DNA of 5,547 nt from Gorillibacterium sp. (GTDB lineage Bacteria; Bacillota; Bacilli; Paenibacillales; NBRC-103111), in the NCBI GenBank assembly GCA_023511325.1, contig JAIMBU010000245.1, forward strand, positions 1-5,547. Direction: 5' to 3'. Shown here in pieces: positions 1-5,547 of the stretch (positions are counted from its first letter, which is position 1; every line of letters begins with the position of its first letter). Position numbers and translations under genes: made by a program. The notes under the pieces were generated by a model. That model ran no database searches and was not told the DNA's origin. It saw only the letters and a program-made list of their open reading frames with translations.

Positions 1-149
1 TTAACCAATTCACAAATTCTGTTGTCAGTAAAAAGAGTTGCATCCACATTTTTTTGATGCTTGTTCCTTATTTTAACATAAGCTTGCTTCATATAATTGC
101 CATTAGTACACCTAATAAAAAAGGAATCGTGGCAAAATAAGCTTCCTAA
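1..149 (-). other. Weak open reading frame running off the left edge; region otherwise empty
   Basis: On the minus strand one frame is open from a stop at 150-152 to the left edge. It reads LGSLFCHDSFFIRCTNGNY, then MKQAYVKIRNKHQKNVDA and TLFTDNRICELV, with an ATG at 90-92. The peptide is hydrophilic and protein-like, but no good ribosome binding site precedes the ATG. The plus strand is open across nearly the same bases (3-140). I do not recognise the peptide. It may be the start of a small gene, a remnant, or chance in AT-rich DNA. Nothing else is visible in the first 180 bases. Confidence 0.25.
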
Positions 150-180
150 CTATCATGTTCCGTTAGCTTCATAAAAGTAG

Positions 181-206
181 TTATTTATTCTGATCAGAAT
201 AAATAA
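181..206. repeat. Perfect 26-bp palindrome spanning the phosphotransferase stop codon, possible weak terminator
   Basis: The arms TTATTTATTCTGA and TCAGAATAAATAA are exact reverse complements with no spacer, and the minus-strand TGA stop (194-196) lies at the centre. As RNA it would fold into an 11-bp AT-rich stem with a GATC loop. On the minus strand the stem is followed by CTACTTTTATG, a short T-run only, so termination would be weak. As DNA it has the symmetry of a dimeric protein-binding site or a recombination site. Which role it plays cannot be told by eye. Confidence 0.6.
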
Positions 207-1180
207 TAGACTGATTTTCCCTGAATAAAATCCTTGCACAAGGTGTCGCAAATTTCATTTGCATTGGTTTTAATCCATCCATTACTATTAGAGTCTCGAA
301 TAAAAAAACAGTAACTGATAAATATATCCATGAATATTAAACCCTCAATATACCTTAAGTCTTCAATACTAAAAGCACTTTTAGATGAATAACCATTAAG
401 AAATGTTCTTCTCATTTCACTCGGGATAATAGAAGTAGCACTCCCTAAATCGAATAAATAATAACCATATCCAGATAAACTAAAATCGATTAGACCTGGA
501 CGACCATTACTAATAATGACATTTCCTAATTGTAAATCAGCATGAATAAGACCCCAAGCACATTCACGTAAATCCAACTCATTGATTTGCCTTTTGACTA
601 GATACAGAACTTCCTTTATCGTTTCATAATGTTCCACACTGAATAATGCTTTGTCAACACCATACTGTAATTCTTTTAATGCAAAATCAATTCGATTAAC
701 ATCATATATAGGTCTAATTAAGTTCTGTGCAGGTTTAGAACGGCGTGTAAATTCATGAAAGGTTGCAAGTTCTTCTCCTAATGCAAAAACAATTTCTTCA
801 ACGTTATCTTCTTTAAACATTAGGGTGCTCCCTTCAATCCACGTTAATAGGGTCGCAAAGATAGGGGTAGCTAATTGTTTAGAACTATATACAGTAACAT
901 AATCACCAAAACGATTTGCAATGGGTTTTTGTATAAGCATTTCAGTGTTTACATTAAGTTCCATTAAAAGAATCATTTCTGATTGTAATCCTTCTAAAGT
1001 ATTCTGTGTACCAACAAAACCTTCTGTTACTGGTAGATGAATACGCAACAAATAGCTTTTATCATTCAAATTATCGATTATTTTATAAGTAATATTCTCA
1101 TTATGTCTAATGAAGTTAATATCAATATCAAGAAGAAGGTAAAATGAAAGAATTTCTTCTGCTAATTTCTCATGTTCCAT
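194..1180 (-). CDS. APH-family small-molecule kinase (phosphotransferase enzyme family)
   Basis: A 328-residue cytoplasmic kinase of the aminoglycoside phosphotransferase / choline kinase / homoserine kinase II superfamily, which transfers phosphate from ATP to a hydroxyl or amine of a small molecule. The N-lobe shows NITYKI (29-34) and YLLRIH (43-48), the strand pair around the nucleotide site, and a Glu in QSEM (Glu68) as the probable helix-C residue. The C-lobe has the catalytic loop HADLQLGN (213-220; Asp215 as base, Asn220 for metal) and IDFS (231-234), with Asp232 replacing the DFG aspartate, followed by SGYGYYLFDLG. The family's more usual forms are HGDLH and DFD, so HAD and DFS are mild variants, but the essential residues are kept. 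Length is normal. There is no signal peptide or membrane segment. The gene appears to have its own promoter. Its substrate cannot be told from sequence, and antibiotic resistance should not be assumed. It is AT-rich compared with the xyloglucanase gene. Confidence 0.88.
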   Translation of the reverse strand: MEHEKLAEEILSFYLLLDIDINFIRHNENITYKIIDNLNDKSYLLRIHLPVTEGFVGTQNTLEGLQSEMILLMELNVNTEMLIQKPIANRFGDYVTVYSSKQLATPIFATLLTWIEGSTLMFKEDNVEEIVFALGEELATFHEFTRRSKPAQNLIRPIYDVNRIDFALKELQYGVDKALFSVEHYETIKEVLYLVKRQINELDLRECAWGLIHADLQLGNVIISNGRPGLIDFSLSGYGYYLFDLGSATSIIPSEMRRTFLNGYSSKSAFSIEDLRYIEGLIFMDIFISYCFFIRDSNSNGWIKTNANEICDTLCKDFIQGKSVYYLF

Positions 1181-1186
1181 ATAATA

Positions 1187-1192
1187 CTCCTC
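1187..1192 (-). promoter_or_regulatory. Ribosome binding site of the phosphotransferase gene
   Basis: On the minus strand GAGGAG lies six bases before the ATG at 1178-1180 (spacer TATTAT). This is a strong Shine-Dalgarno match at good spacing and fixes the start codon. The following MEHEKLAEEI is a plausible amino terminus just ahead of the first kinase-fold segment. Confidence 0.85.
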
Positions 1193-1212
1193 AATTTTAT
1201 TTGATACAGGTA

Positions 1213-1242
1213 ATAATAAAGAACATCAACACCAATTGCCAA
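1213..1242 (-). promoter_or_regulatory. Candidate sigma-A promoter of the phosphotransferase gene
   Basis: On the minus strand TTGGCA (1237-1242, five of six matches to TTGACA) is followed after 18 bp by TATTAT (1213-1218, five of six matches to TATAAT). Transcription would start near 1206, leaving a leader of about 25 bases that still contains the GAGGAG ribosome binding site. A weaker overlapping alternative is TTGATG, 17 bp, TATCAA, which starts later and leaves a very short leader. The promoter lies inside the 3' part of the suspected gene remnant. Confidence 0.55.
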
Positions 1243-1251
1243 TTGTTATTG
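1227..1251. promoter_or_regulatory. Imperfect 25-bp palindrome over the -35 box, candidate operator
   Basis: Read on the minus strand, the half-sites CAATAACAATTG and CAATTGGTGTTG flank a central G and match as an inverted repeat in 10 of 12 positions. The site fully covers the proposed -35 box of the phosphotransferase promoter, where a dimeric repressor would block RNA polymerase. No regulator gene is in the window to pair with it. It is symmetrical and well placed, but AT-rich intergenic DNA produces such symmetry fairly often. Confidence 0.4.
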
Positions 1252-1570
1252 ACCTCAAGAATAGGTTCATCAAGCGATTTTAACCGCTTATACAAATTAG
1301 CGTATATAAATAATCTAGCCTTAACAAGAGATTTTTTAATTATAGCTAATTCTGCTTTTTTTCTTTAAGGGTTGGTTCAATTGGTTGAAATAATTCCCCA
1401 TATCTTCTTGCAAAATGTATCGGGGGAAGAAAGAGATAGTCATGATGCCGATCATGGATTTCTTCATCGGTTACTAGACACTTAACTTCAGCAACCTTAT
1501 CTTTCTACGTCGAAAGCCACTTGAGCTCGGTTGGAAAACGACCTTTTACTGAGAAAAGCCTTTGTACACA

Positions 1571-1614
1571 TATAGAAAATTCGCATGCCAATTCAGTTGC
1601 GAATTGGCATGCGA
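1571..1614 (-). terminator. Probable rho-independent terminator of the xyloglucanase gene
   Basis: A perfect 14-bp inverted repeat (TCGCATGCCAATTC and GAATTGGCATGCGA, arms 1581-1594 and 1601-1614) encloses a six-base loop. Read on the minus strand, the stem is followed directly by ATTTTCTATA, a moderately T-rich tail. It lies 89 bp past the TAG stop of the xyloglucanase gene, a usual terminator distance. The plus-strand side is also T-rich (GATTTATTAAGCGATTTATT), so it might act in both directions, although no plus-strand gene is seen to need it. Confidence 0.72.
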
Positions 1615-1703
1615 TTTATTAAGCGATTTATTATTTTCTACTTCAAAACGGAACCCGTTAATATGACTAAGCGCACGCTTTTTCTAAAAATCAGATTTAT
1701 TGT

Positions 1704-4700
1704 CTATTCTAGAATAGCAAGCGTGACAGCAGTGCTTAATGGTGAAGCATTGCCGGCTGAATCCTCTGCCCTGACCGTGAACGAATAGGTCGTTCCTGGT
1801 ACAAGACCACTCAAATTAAACGAGGTTGTGCGCGTAGTGCCAATCTCTACGCCACCACTGTAGATCACATAGCGAGCTACGCTATTCACATCCATTGAAG
1901 GCGACCATGATAATGCTGCCGTTGTGGAATCAGTCGCTTGCACCACGAGGTTATCGGGAGTGGTCGGCGCTGCTGTGTCCACAATCGTCAACTGGAGGTC
2001 ATCAAAAAAGGCATTGGCGGTGCTGGTATTACTAAGCTTGACTCCTAACCAGGAAATGGCAGCGGGAGTTGTGAAGGTTAAGGATTTGTATTCATATTCC
2101 GTTCCGCTAAAGGTTAACGTACCACTTACACCGGTAGCCTGAAGGTATACTGCAGCGCTGCTCCCCGCAGTTGCAACTTTACCCCAACTACTCAGCATGT
2201 AGGTGGTATTAGGCTTCAGTGTGGTAAGTCCCTGTTGTCCATTACCCGCTGCTCCAAGACGGAGCGCCGCTTGACCTGAATACACAGAGTCCGTGACAGT
2301 GGTAGCATTACTGAGGCTCCAGCTGGTTAAGCCCGTTTCAAAGCCTGAGTTCAACACCAGATTGGGACCATTCGGATTCGTTACGGCCTGGAGTGGAGCA
2401 CTCGCGTTAGAGAGATTCCAAGACGTATCCTTAGCTTTTACCGTGAAGATATAGGGTGTGTTACCGATCAGATCATACGCTGAGTAAAAGGTATTGGCGG
2501 TAGATGCCAGCTTTACGCCATCACGATAAATTTCATAGCCCTCAACGCCAATATTATCGGTGGAAGCATCCCAGCTAAGACCAATGGTGTTACCTGTTAT
2601 TTTCGTCGCAACCAGATGAAGCGGCGCCGTGGGCAATTCAGACTCTGTGGCTGATAGCTTGAGGCTGACATCGTCAATATAGAATTCACCCGCTGAACTG
2701 CCATTGTTGATTTTGACTTGCAGCCAACTCATATCAGGAGGTGTAATGAATTTAATTTCTTTGTAAGTCCAGTCTGTCGAGGTAAAGCTAATCGAGCTGT
2801 TAACACTTGAACCCCATGCTTGGATGGATGCAGTCTGACCCGAGGCTGAGGCTTTTCCCCATGCTGATAACGTATAAGCTTTATTGGCTTGGAAGCCGGT
2901 GATGGTTTGCTGACCACCCTTAGCTGCTTCCACCCGCAGTGCCTTTACCCCTTCATGAGTTGGTGTTGTGACTACCGATCCGCTTGTTGCGGCAACACTC
3001 CAACTGGTTAAATCCGCTTCAAACCCTGAATTTTTAATCAGCTGATTCGGGTATTTATTGGTTTTCACAACTAGGCGATCACTTGATGCTGAGAAATTCC
3101 CTTCCGCATCTCTTGCCTTGATCGTGAATGAATAGGATGTGTCTGCTACTAAACCCGTCACCTTGTAGGAGGAGGTTGTATTAGATACCGTAGCAACAAG
3201 TTCTGAATTATTCTTGTAAATCTTATAAGACTGAATACCAACATTATCCGTGGAGGCCACCCACGAGAGATCGAGCTCCATATCATCCGTATAGGTTACG
3301 GTTACATGAGTTGGCTTAGTTGGAGCTACCTTATCTGTTCCATCTAAAGTACCCGTTGGTTGGCCGTAGAGAATACCCGATCCGTTCGTTCCCACATAAA
3401 CCCGTCCGTAAACTTGGCGGTCCGCACCCATAATATTTGGATCATTACCTGGAATCGTGTCCGCAATGCTAATCTTTACCCAGGTTGTGCCCATATCATC
3501 CGAACGGAAAATACCATCTACTCCATTCACCGTACCGTAAACGTAGACAGCCGGATTGGTTAAACCCGGAGCCGATTTGCCAAATGCGAACAGGAAGGCA
3601 CGATCGACTTGAGCTAGCTTGGAGAAGGTTGTTCCCGAGTTGCTGGAGCGATACAGCCCACTGTCATCCAGACTAACCCATACTTCACCCTCTATCCCTG
3701 GAGCTGCATATAGATTATGATTCTCCCCATTGTTGGGAAGAGAACCGTTAGCAAGCGACCAGTTGAGTGCACCATCAATACTGCGATAAAGCTTGCCTCC
3801 GTTATAGAGATAAAACTTTTGACCATTTACACGGTCAGAGGCGAGTGGCTGATTATATTTAAAAATGCTTGAGCCTCCACCTACAGCTCCCAGCGGAGCG
3901 CCAACAGAAGCCGTCCAAGTGGCACCCCTATCTGTAGACACCCAAGGAATGGCATCATAACCCCGTGGATACCAAACGATTCTTTCACTGTTGGCAGACA
4001 GAGCTACACGTCCACCAGTCGCAGTAGACCATGGCTTGGAAAACTTGGTATAGGTCTTCCCTTGGTCAGTTGAGTACCCTCCATCACCATTCCCCTGCCA
4101 GCCGTTTGTTCCCACGCGGACAACAAAGCTTGGATTCGTTTCCTGAAAATCCACACTGGTTGTAAGCAGATATTGCAAGCCACCGCTTGTGTAGTAAGTC
4201 TTCTCTGGAGGGGCAACTAACGATGTATGCTCAAAGCCTCCGACATCGGCTACACCGCTGAACAGCTTAACCTCACCGCTCGGCGGGCTGGTCAGATTAC
4301 TAACCGTGACAATCTCCTCATGCCCCTTGGGATAGCTGATCCAAGTGGAGGGGCTAGCGTTAATATCGTCTGTCCGCCATACGTTGTACCAGTCTGTGTA
4401 CCAGACCCGATTGGAATTGAAAGGATCAATCATGATTGAGGACGTCGCTGATGACCAATGCCAGCCTGGAGCCCAAGGAACCGTTTGATCTTTATAGTAC
4501 TTGACTTCATTCCATGTCGTCCCACCATCCGTTGAGCGGAAAATAGGATTATTGTGACCACCATTATTGCTTGCCGTCATGATCACATTAGGATTAGCTG
4601 CATCCACTGTGATCCCCGAATGGCGAATACCTGCGGCGGCTGGCGGAGTAATATCGGTCCAAGCTCCTGTCGCTAGCTGGAATTTGGCTAACCCAGTTTT

Positions 4701-5547
4701 ATGCCCAACATAAAGGATATCTCCCGGTGCACTTACAGCACGAACCGGACTAGCGGGACTGCCGCTCATCGACGTCCAGGTCGCTCCTCCGTCCAGACTC
4801 TTATACATGCCACTGCCCCAGGCACCAACATAAATTGGAGTTGGAGCGGTTCCGCCAGCGCCAGAGGCTGGAGCAAACATAGCAAAGGTAAGCCCACTCG
4901 GTGCCGTACCTGTCACAGGAAAGGAGGTCACTCGTGTCCAGGAGCCAGAGCTCGCACCGGTTGTACTCTTCCACAAACCGTCATAGCGGGAGGCAAAATA
5001 AACCGTGTTACTGTTATTTGGATCAACCGCAATACGTTCTCCCGCATCTCGCTCTTCTCCATTACTTTTCATCCGCACGTCACTTGTGCCATTCTTCAAA
5101 TTAGTGCGGACCCAGGTTTCTCCCCGGTCCGTAGACTTGAGAATATCGCTTGGCGTCCAATAGTCGTATTTCCCTGCAGCCGCATAAACAACATCAGGAT
5201 CCGATGGATCAATGGCGATGCTATCAATGCCATAAAGGTTCTTCTCCGCCATTGTGATATGATTAATCAGTGGTATCCATGAGCTATCCGCCGCATTCCA
5301 TCGATACATTCCCCCTACATCCGTACGGATGTAAATAAGATCAGGCTCTGTAGGATGGATAACCATACCGGTCACATAGCCCCCTCCTCCCATCGGAACG
5401 GTGTCCCACTCATAATTTGTATGCGCTTCCAAATTACTGGTTAAAGTAGCTGATCCTGGCTGTCCAGCCCCTGCTGCCAAGCTTGGGGAGACGGGAATAA
5501 GCCCCCAAATTAAACTGATGATCAATAGATATAAGAACGATTTACCC
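1704..5547 (-). CDS. Secreted multimodular GH74 xyloglucanase, 5' end beyond the window
   Basis: Likely an extracellular endo-beta-1,4-glucanase cutting the xyloglucan backbone. Residues are numbered from the TTG codon at 5523-5525, which is probably not the start: the frame stays open to the right edge and continues a signal peptide. Residues about 36-725 form the GH74 double seven-bladed propeller, with many Asp-box turns: STDRGETW (131), SLDGGATW (243), STDGGTTW (331), STDRGATW (530), SDDMGTTW (675). By recalled comparison with Clostridium thermocellum Xgh74A (Asp70 and Asp480), the catalytic pair is inferred to be Asp69 in RTDVGG and Asp481 in NGDGG. The conserved ADVGGF motif lies at 426-431. 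The tail is FN3 (735-823), CBM-like (826-957), FN3 (964-1050), CBM-like (1053-1183) and FN3 (1185-1272), ending LAILE-stop. There is no dockerin, SLH or sortase motif, so free secretion is expected. The GH74 family is firm; endo rather than reducing-end exo action is inferred. Confidence 0.93.
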   Translation of the reverse strand, partial: GKSFLYLLIISLIWGLIPVSPSLAAGAGQPGSATLTSNLEAHTNYEWDTVPMGGGGYVTGMVIHPTEPDLIYIRTDVGGMYRWNAADSSWIPLINHITMAEKNLYGIDSIAIDPSDPDVVYAAAGKYDYWTPSDILKSTDRGETWVRTNLKNGTSDVRMKSNGEERDAGERIAVDPNNSNTVYFASRYDGLWKSTTGASSGSWTRVTSFPVTGTAPSGLTFAMFAPASGAGGTAPTPIYVGAWGSGMYKSLDGGATWTSMSGSPASPVRAVSAPGDILYVGHKTGLAKFQLATGAWTDITPPAAAGIRHSGITVDAANPNVIMTASNNGGHNNPIFRSTDGGTTWNEVKYYKDQTVPWAPGWHWSSATSSIMIDPFNSNRVWYTDWYNVWRTDDINASPSTWISYPKGHEEIVTVSNLTSPPSGEVKLFSGVADVGGFEHTSLVAPPEKTYYTSGGLQYLLTTSVDFQETNPSFVVRVGTNGWQGNGDGGYSTDQGKTYTKFSKPWSTATGGRVALSANSERIVWYPRGYDAIPWVSTDRGATWTASVGAPLGAVGGGSSIFKYNQPLASDRVNGQKFYLYNGGKLYRSIDGALNWSLANGSLPNNGENHNLYAAPGIEGEVWVSLDDSGLYRSSNSGTTFSKLAQVDRAFLFAFGKSAPGLTNPAVYVYGTVNGVDGIFRSDDMGTTWVKISIADTIPGNDPNIMGADRQVYGRVYVGTNGSGILYGQPTGTLDGTDKVAPTKPTHVTVTYTDDMELDLSWVASTDNVGIQSYKIYKNNSELVATVSNTTSSYKVTGLVADTSYSFTIKARDAEGNFSASSDRLVVKTNKYPNQLIKNSGFEADLTSWSVAATSGSVVTTPTHEGVKALRVEAAKGGQQTITGFQANKAYTLSAWGKASASGQTASIQAWGSSVNSSISFTSTDWTYKEIKFITPPDMSWLQVKINNGSSAGEFYIDDVSLKLSATESELPTAPLHLVATKITGNTIGLSWDASTDNIGVEGYEIYRDGVKLASTANTFYSAYDLIGNTPYIFTVKAKDTSWNLSNASAPLQAVTNPNGPNLVLNSGFETGLTSWSLSNATTVTDSVYSGQAALRLGAAGNGQQGLTTLKPNTTYMLSSWGKVATAGSSAAVYLQATGVSGTLTFSGTEYEYKSLTFTTPAAISWLGVKLSNTSTANAFFDDLQLTIVDTAAPTTPDNLVVQATDSTTAALSWSPSMDVNSVARYVIYSGGVEIGTTRTTSFNLSGLVPGTTYSFTVRAEDSAGNASPLSTAVTLAILE
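1977..3323 (-). repeat. Tandem FN3 plus CBM-like modules, two diverged copies inside the xyloglucanase gene
   Basis: Two units of about 220 residues follow one another in frame: FN3-1 with CBM-like-1 (735-957) and FN3-2 with CBM-like-2 (964-1183). The FN3 copies share LSW.ASTDN.G...Y.IY. The CBM-like copies share NSGFE..LTSWS at their start, GQQ, then LS.WGK, then TTP or TPP followed by SWL.VK, and DD near the end (YIDDVSL against FFDDLQL). The NSGFE start and DDVSL-like end are typical of the CBM4/9/16/22 jelly-roll group, which binds beta-glucans and related sugars. The exact family cannot be told by eye. A third FN3 (1710-1973) follows without a CBM partner. The pattern suggests duplication of an FN3-CBM unit followed by divergence. 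Confidence 0.75.
3351..5420 (-). other. GH74 catalytic domain (double beta-propeller) within the xyloglucanase
   Basis: This part of the gene encodes residues about 36-725. It opens with YEWDTVPMGGGGYVTGMVIH, the characteristic start of GH74 enzymes, and closes with VYGRVYVGTNGSGILYG, the last propeller strand. Eight or so Asp-box turns of the S-x-D-x-G-x-T-W type recur along it, one per blade in many blades. The stretch GWHWSS (354-359) supplies tandem aromatic residues in a region that in this family can line the sugar-binding cleft; their role here is inferred. The domain length of about 690 residues is normal for GH74, and no frameshift or gap is seen. Confidence 0.9.
5475..5547 (-). other. 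Sec signal peptide of the xyloglucanase (partial)
   Basis: Read on the minus strand from the window edge, the frame gives GKSFLYLLIISLIWGLI, then PVSPSLA and AGAGQ. This is the end of a positively charged n-region, a hydrophobic core, and a polar c-region with a probable signal peptidase I site after Ser-Leu-Ala (Ala17 from the TTG codon). The seven codons upstream of the TTG at 5523-5525 belong to the same hydrophobic core. The true initiator is therefore expected a few codons to the right of the window, and the TTG should not be annotated as the start. No lipobox cysteine is visible, so a released rather than lipid-anchored protein is inferred. Confidence 0.85.

Larger units (their letters stand above)
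1197..1570 (-). pseudogene. Probable decayed small protein gene, family not recognised
   Basis: This 374-bp stretch has no intact gene but carries two adjoining minus-strand reading stretches that look like protein. The first (1570 down to 1346) reads RLFSVKGRFPTELKWLST, a TAG stop at 1505-1507, then VAEVKCLVTDEEIHDRHHDY, LFLPPIHFARRYGELFQPIE and PTLKEKKQN before a stop at 1346-1348. A one-base change at the seven-base homopolymer at 1356-1362 would join it to the second stretch, KAELAIIKKSLVKARLFIYA, then NLYKRLKSLDEPILEVNNNW and a hydrophobic end, with stop TAA at 1197-1199. That stop lies only 16 bp before the kinase start, a spacing typical of genes in one operon. No suitable start codon and RBS are seen. 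I cannot name the family; the joined reading is inference, and chance open frames in AT-rich DNA are the alternative. Confidence 0.4.

Noticed and set aside
1272..1289. AAGCGATTTTAACCGCTT as a hairpin or operator
   Set aside because: Only 14 of 18 positions are symmetrical, no T-run follows, and it lies upstream of the proposed promoter within the gene remnant.
1144..1368. Plus-strand reading frame of 74 codons
   Set aside because: It overlaps the start and control region of the kinase gene, has no convincing ribosome binding site, and is better explained by AT-rich DNA. The opposite strand is more protein-like.
1441..1456. CATGAT-GCCG-ATCATG inverted repeat
   Set aside because: It is short and is explained by the repeated His and Asp codons of the HDRHHD peptide in the gene remnant.
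1667..1684. AAGCGCACGCTTTTTC as a second terminator
   Set aside because: The stem is only four or five pairs, and its T-run follows in the plus direction, where no gene needs termination.
1585..1788. Plus-strand reading frame of 67 codons
   Set aside because: It begins inside the terminator stem and runs antisense into the third FN3 module; no domain is recognisable.
3360..3676. Two short plus-strand frames overlapping each other
   Set aside because: Both are antisense to the last blades of the GH74 propeller and have no independent support.
4701..5282. Plus-strand reading frame of 193 codons
   Set aside because: It is antisense to the well-supported GH74 domain, rich in Arg, Ser, Thr and Cys with no recognisable motif, and is a shadow of the coding bias of the real gene.
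3351..5420. Sialidase or photosystem assembly protein, suggested by the many Asp-box repeats
   Set aside because: Asp-boxes are shared by many propellers. The start motif, the DVGG motifs, the overall length of about 690 residues and the FN3/CBM tail together indicate GH74.
5523..5525. TTG as start codon of the xyloglucanase gene
   Set aside because: The frame is open upstream to the window edge and encodes the first part of the same hydrophobic signal peptide, so the true start lies outside the window.
1..5547. CRISPR array, tRNA or rRNA gene, complete insertion sequence
   Set aside because: No regularly spaced repeats, cloverleaf-like elements or transposase with terminal inverted repeats were seen.

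Overview
The window suggests a Gram-positive, plant-polysaccharide-degrading Firmicute, most likely Paenibacillus or a close relative. The grounds are a very large secreted multidomain GH74 xyloglucanase with fibronectin-III modules, Bacillus-style ribosome binding (GAGGAG), and low-GC genes beside moderate-GC ones. The genus is an inference from gene type; no marker gene is present.

Both supported genes lie on the minus strand. The right two thirds (about 1704 to the right edge) hold the xyloglucanase gene, whose first few codons lie beyond the right edge. Its product reads, in order, signal peptide, GH74 double beta-propeller catalytic domain, FN3, CBM-like, FN3, CBM-like, FN3. A 14-bp stem-loop followed by a T-rich stretch ends this unit at 1581-1614. 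From 1197 to about 1570 there is no intact gene. It holds minus-strand protein-like stretches interrupted by a stop codon and a frame change at a seven-base homopolymer, which look like a decayed small gene. Inside its 3' part lie a good sigma-A-type promoter and an imperfect 25-bp palindrome overlapping the -35 box. These precede a 328-residue aminoglycoside-phosphotransferase-fold kinase (194-1180) with a strong RBS. That gene stops in the middle of a perfect 26-bp palindrome (181-206). The last 180 bases at the left contain only a weak partial reading frame on the minus strand.

The two genes are unlikely to form one operon: a terminator and over 500 bp separate them, and base composition changes sharply (about 35% GC in a sampled line of the kinase gene, about 55% in a sampled line of the xyloglucanase gene). 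The xyloglucanase would cut xyloglucan outside the cell. The kinase phosphorylates an unknown small molecule in the cytoplasm, and nothing in the window links the two functions. I see no CRISPR array, RNA gene, complete insertion sequence or recognisable new multi-gene system. The points most worth following are the unusual palindromes around the kinase gene, the gene remnant, and the duplicated unclassified CBM-like modules of the xyloglucanase.
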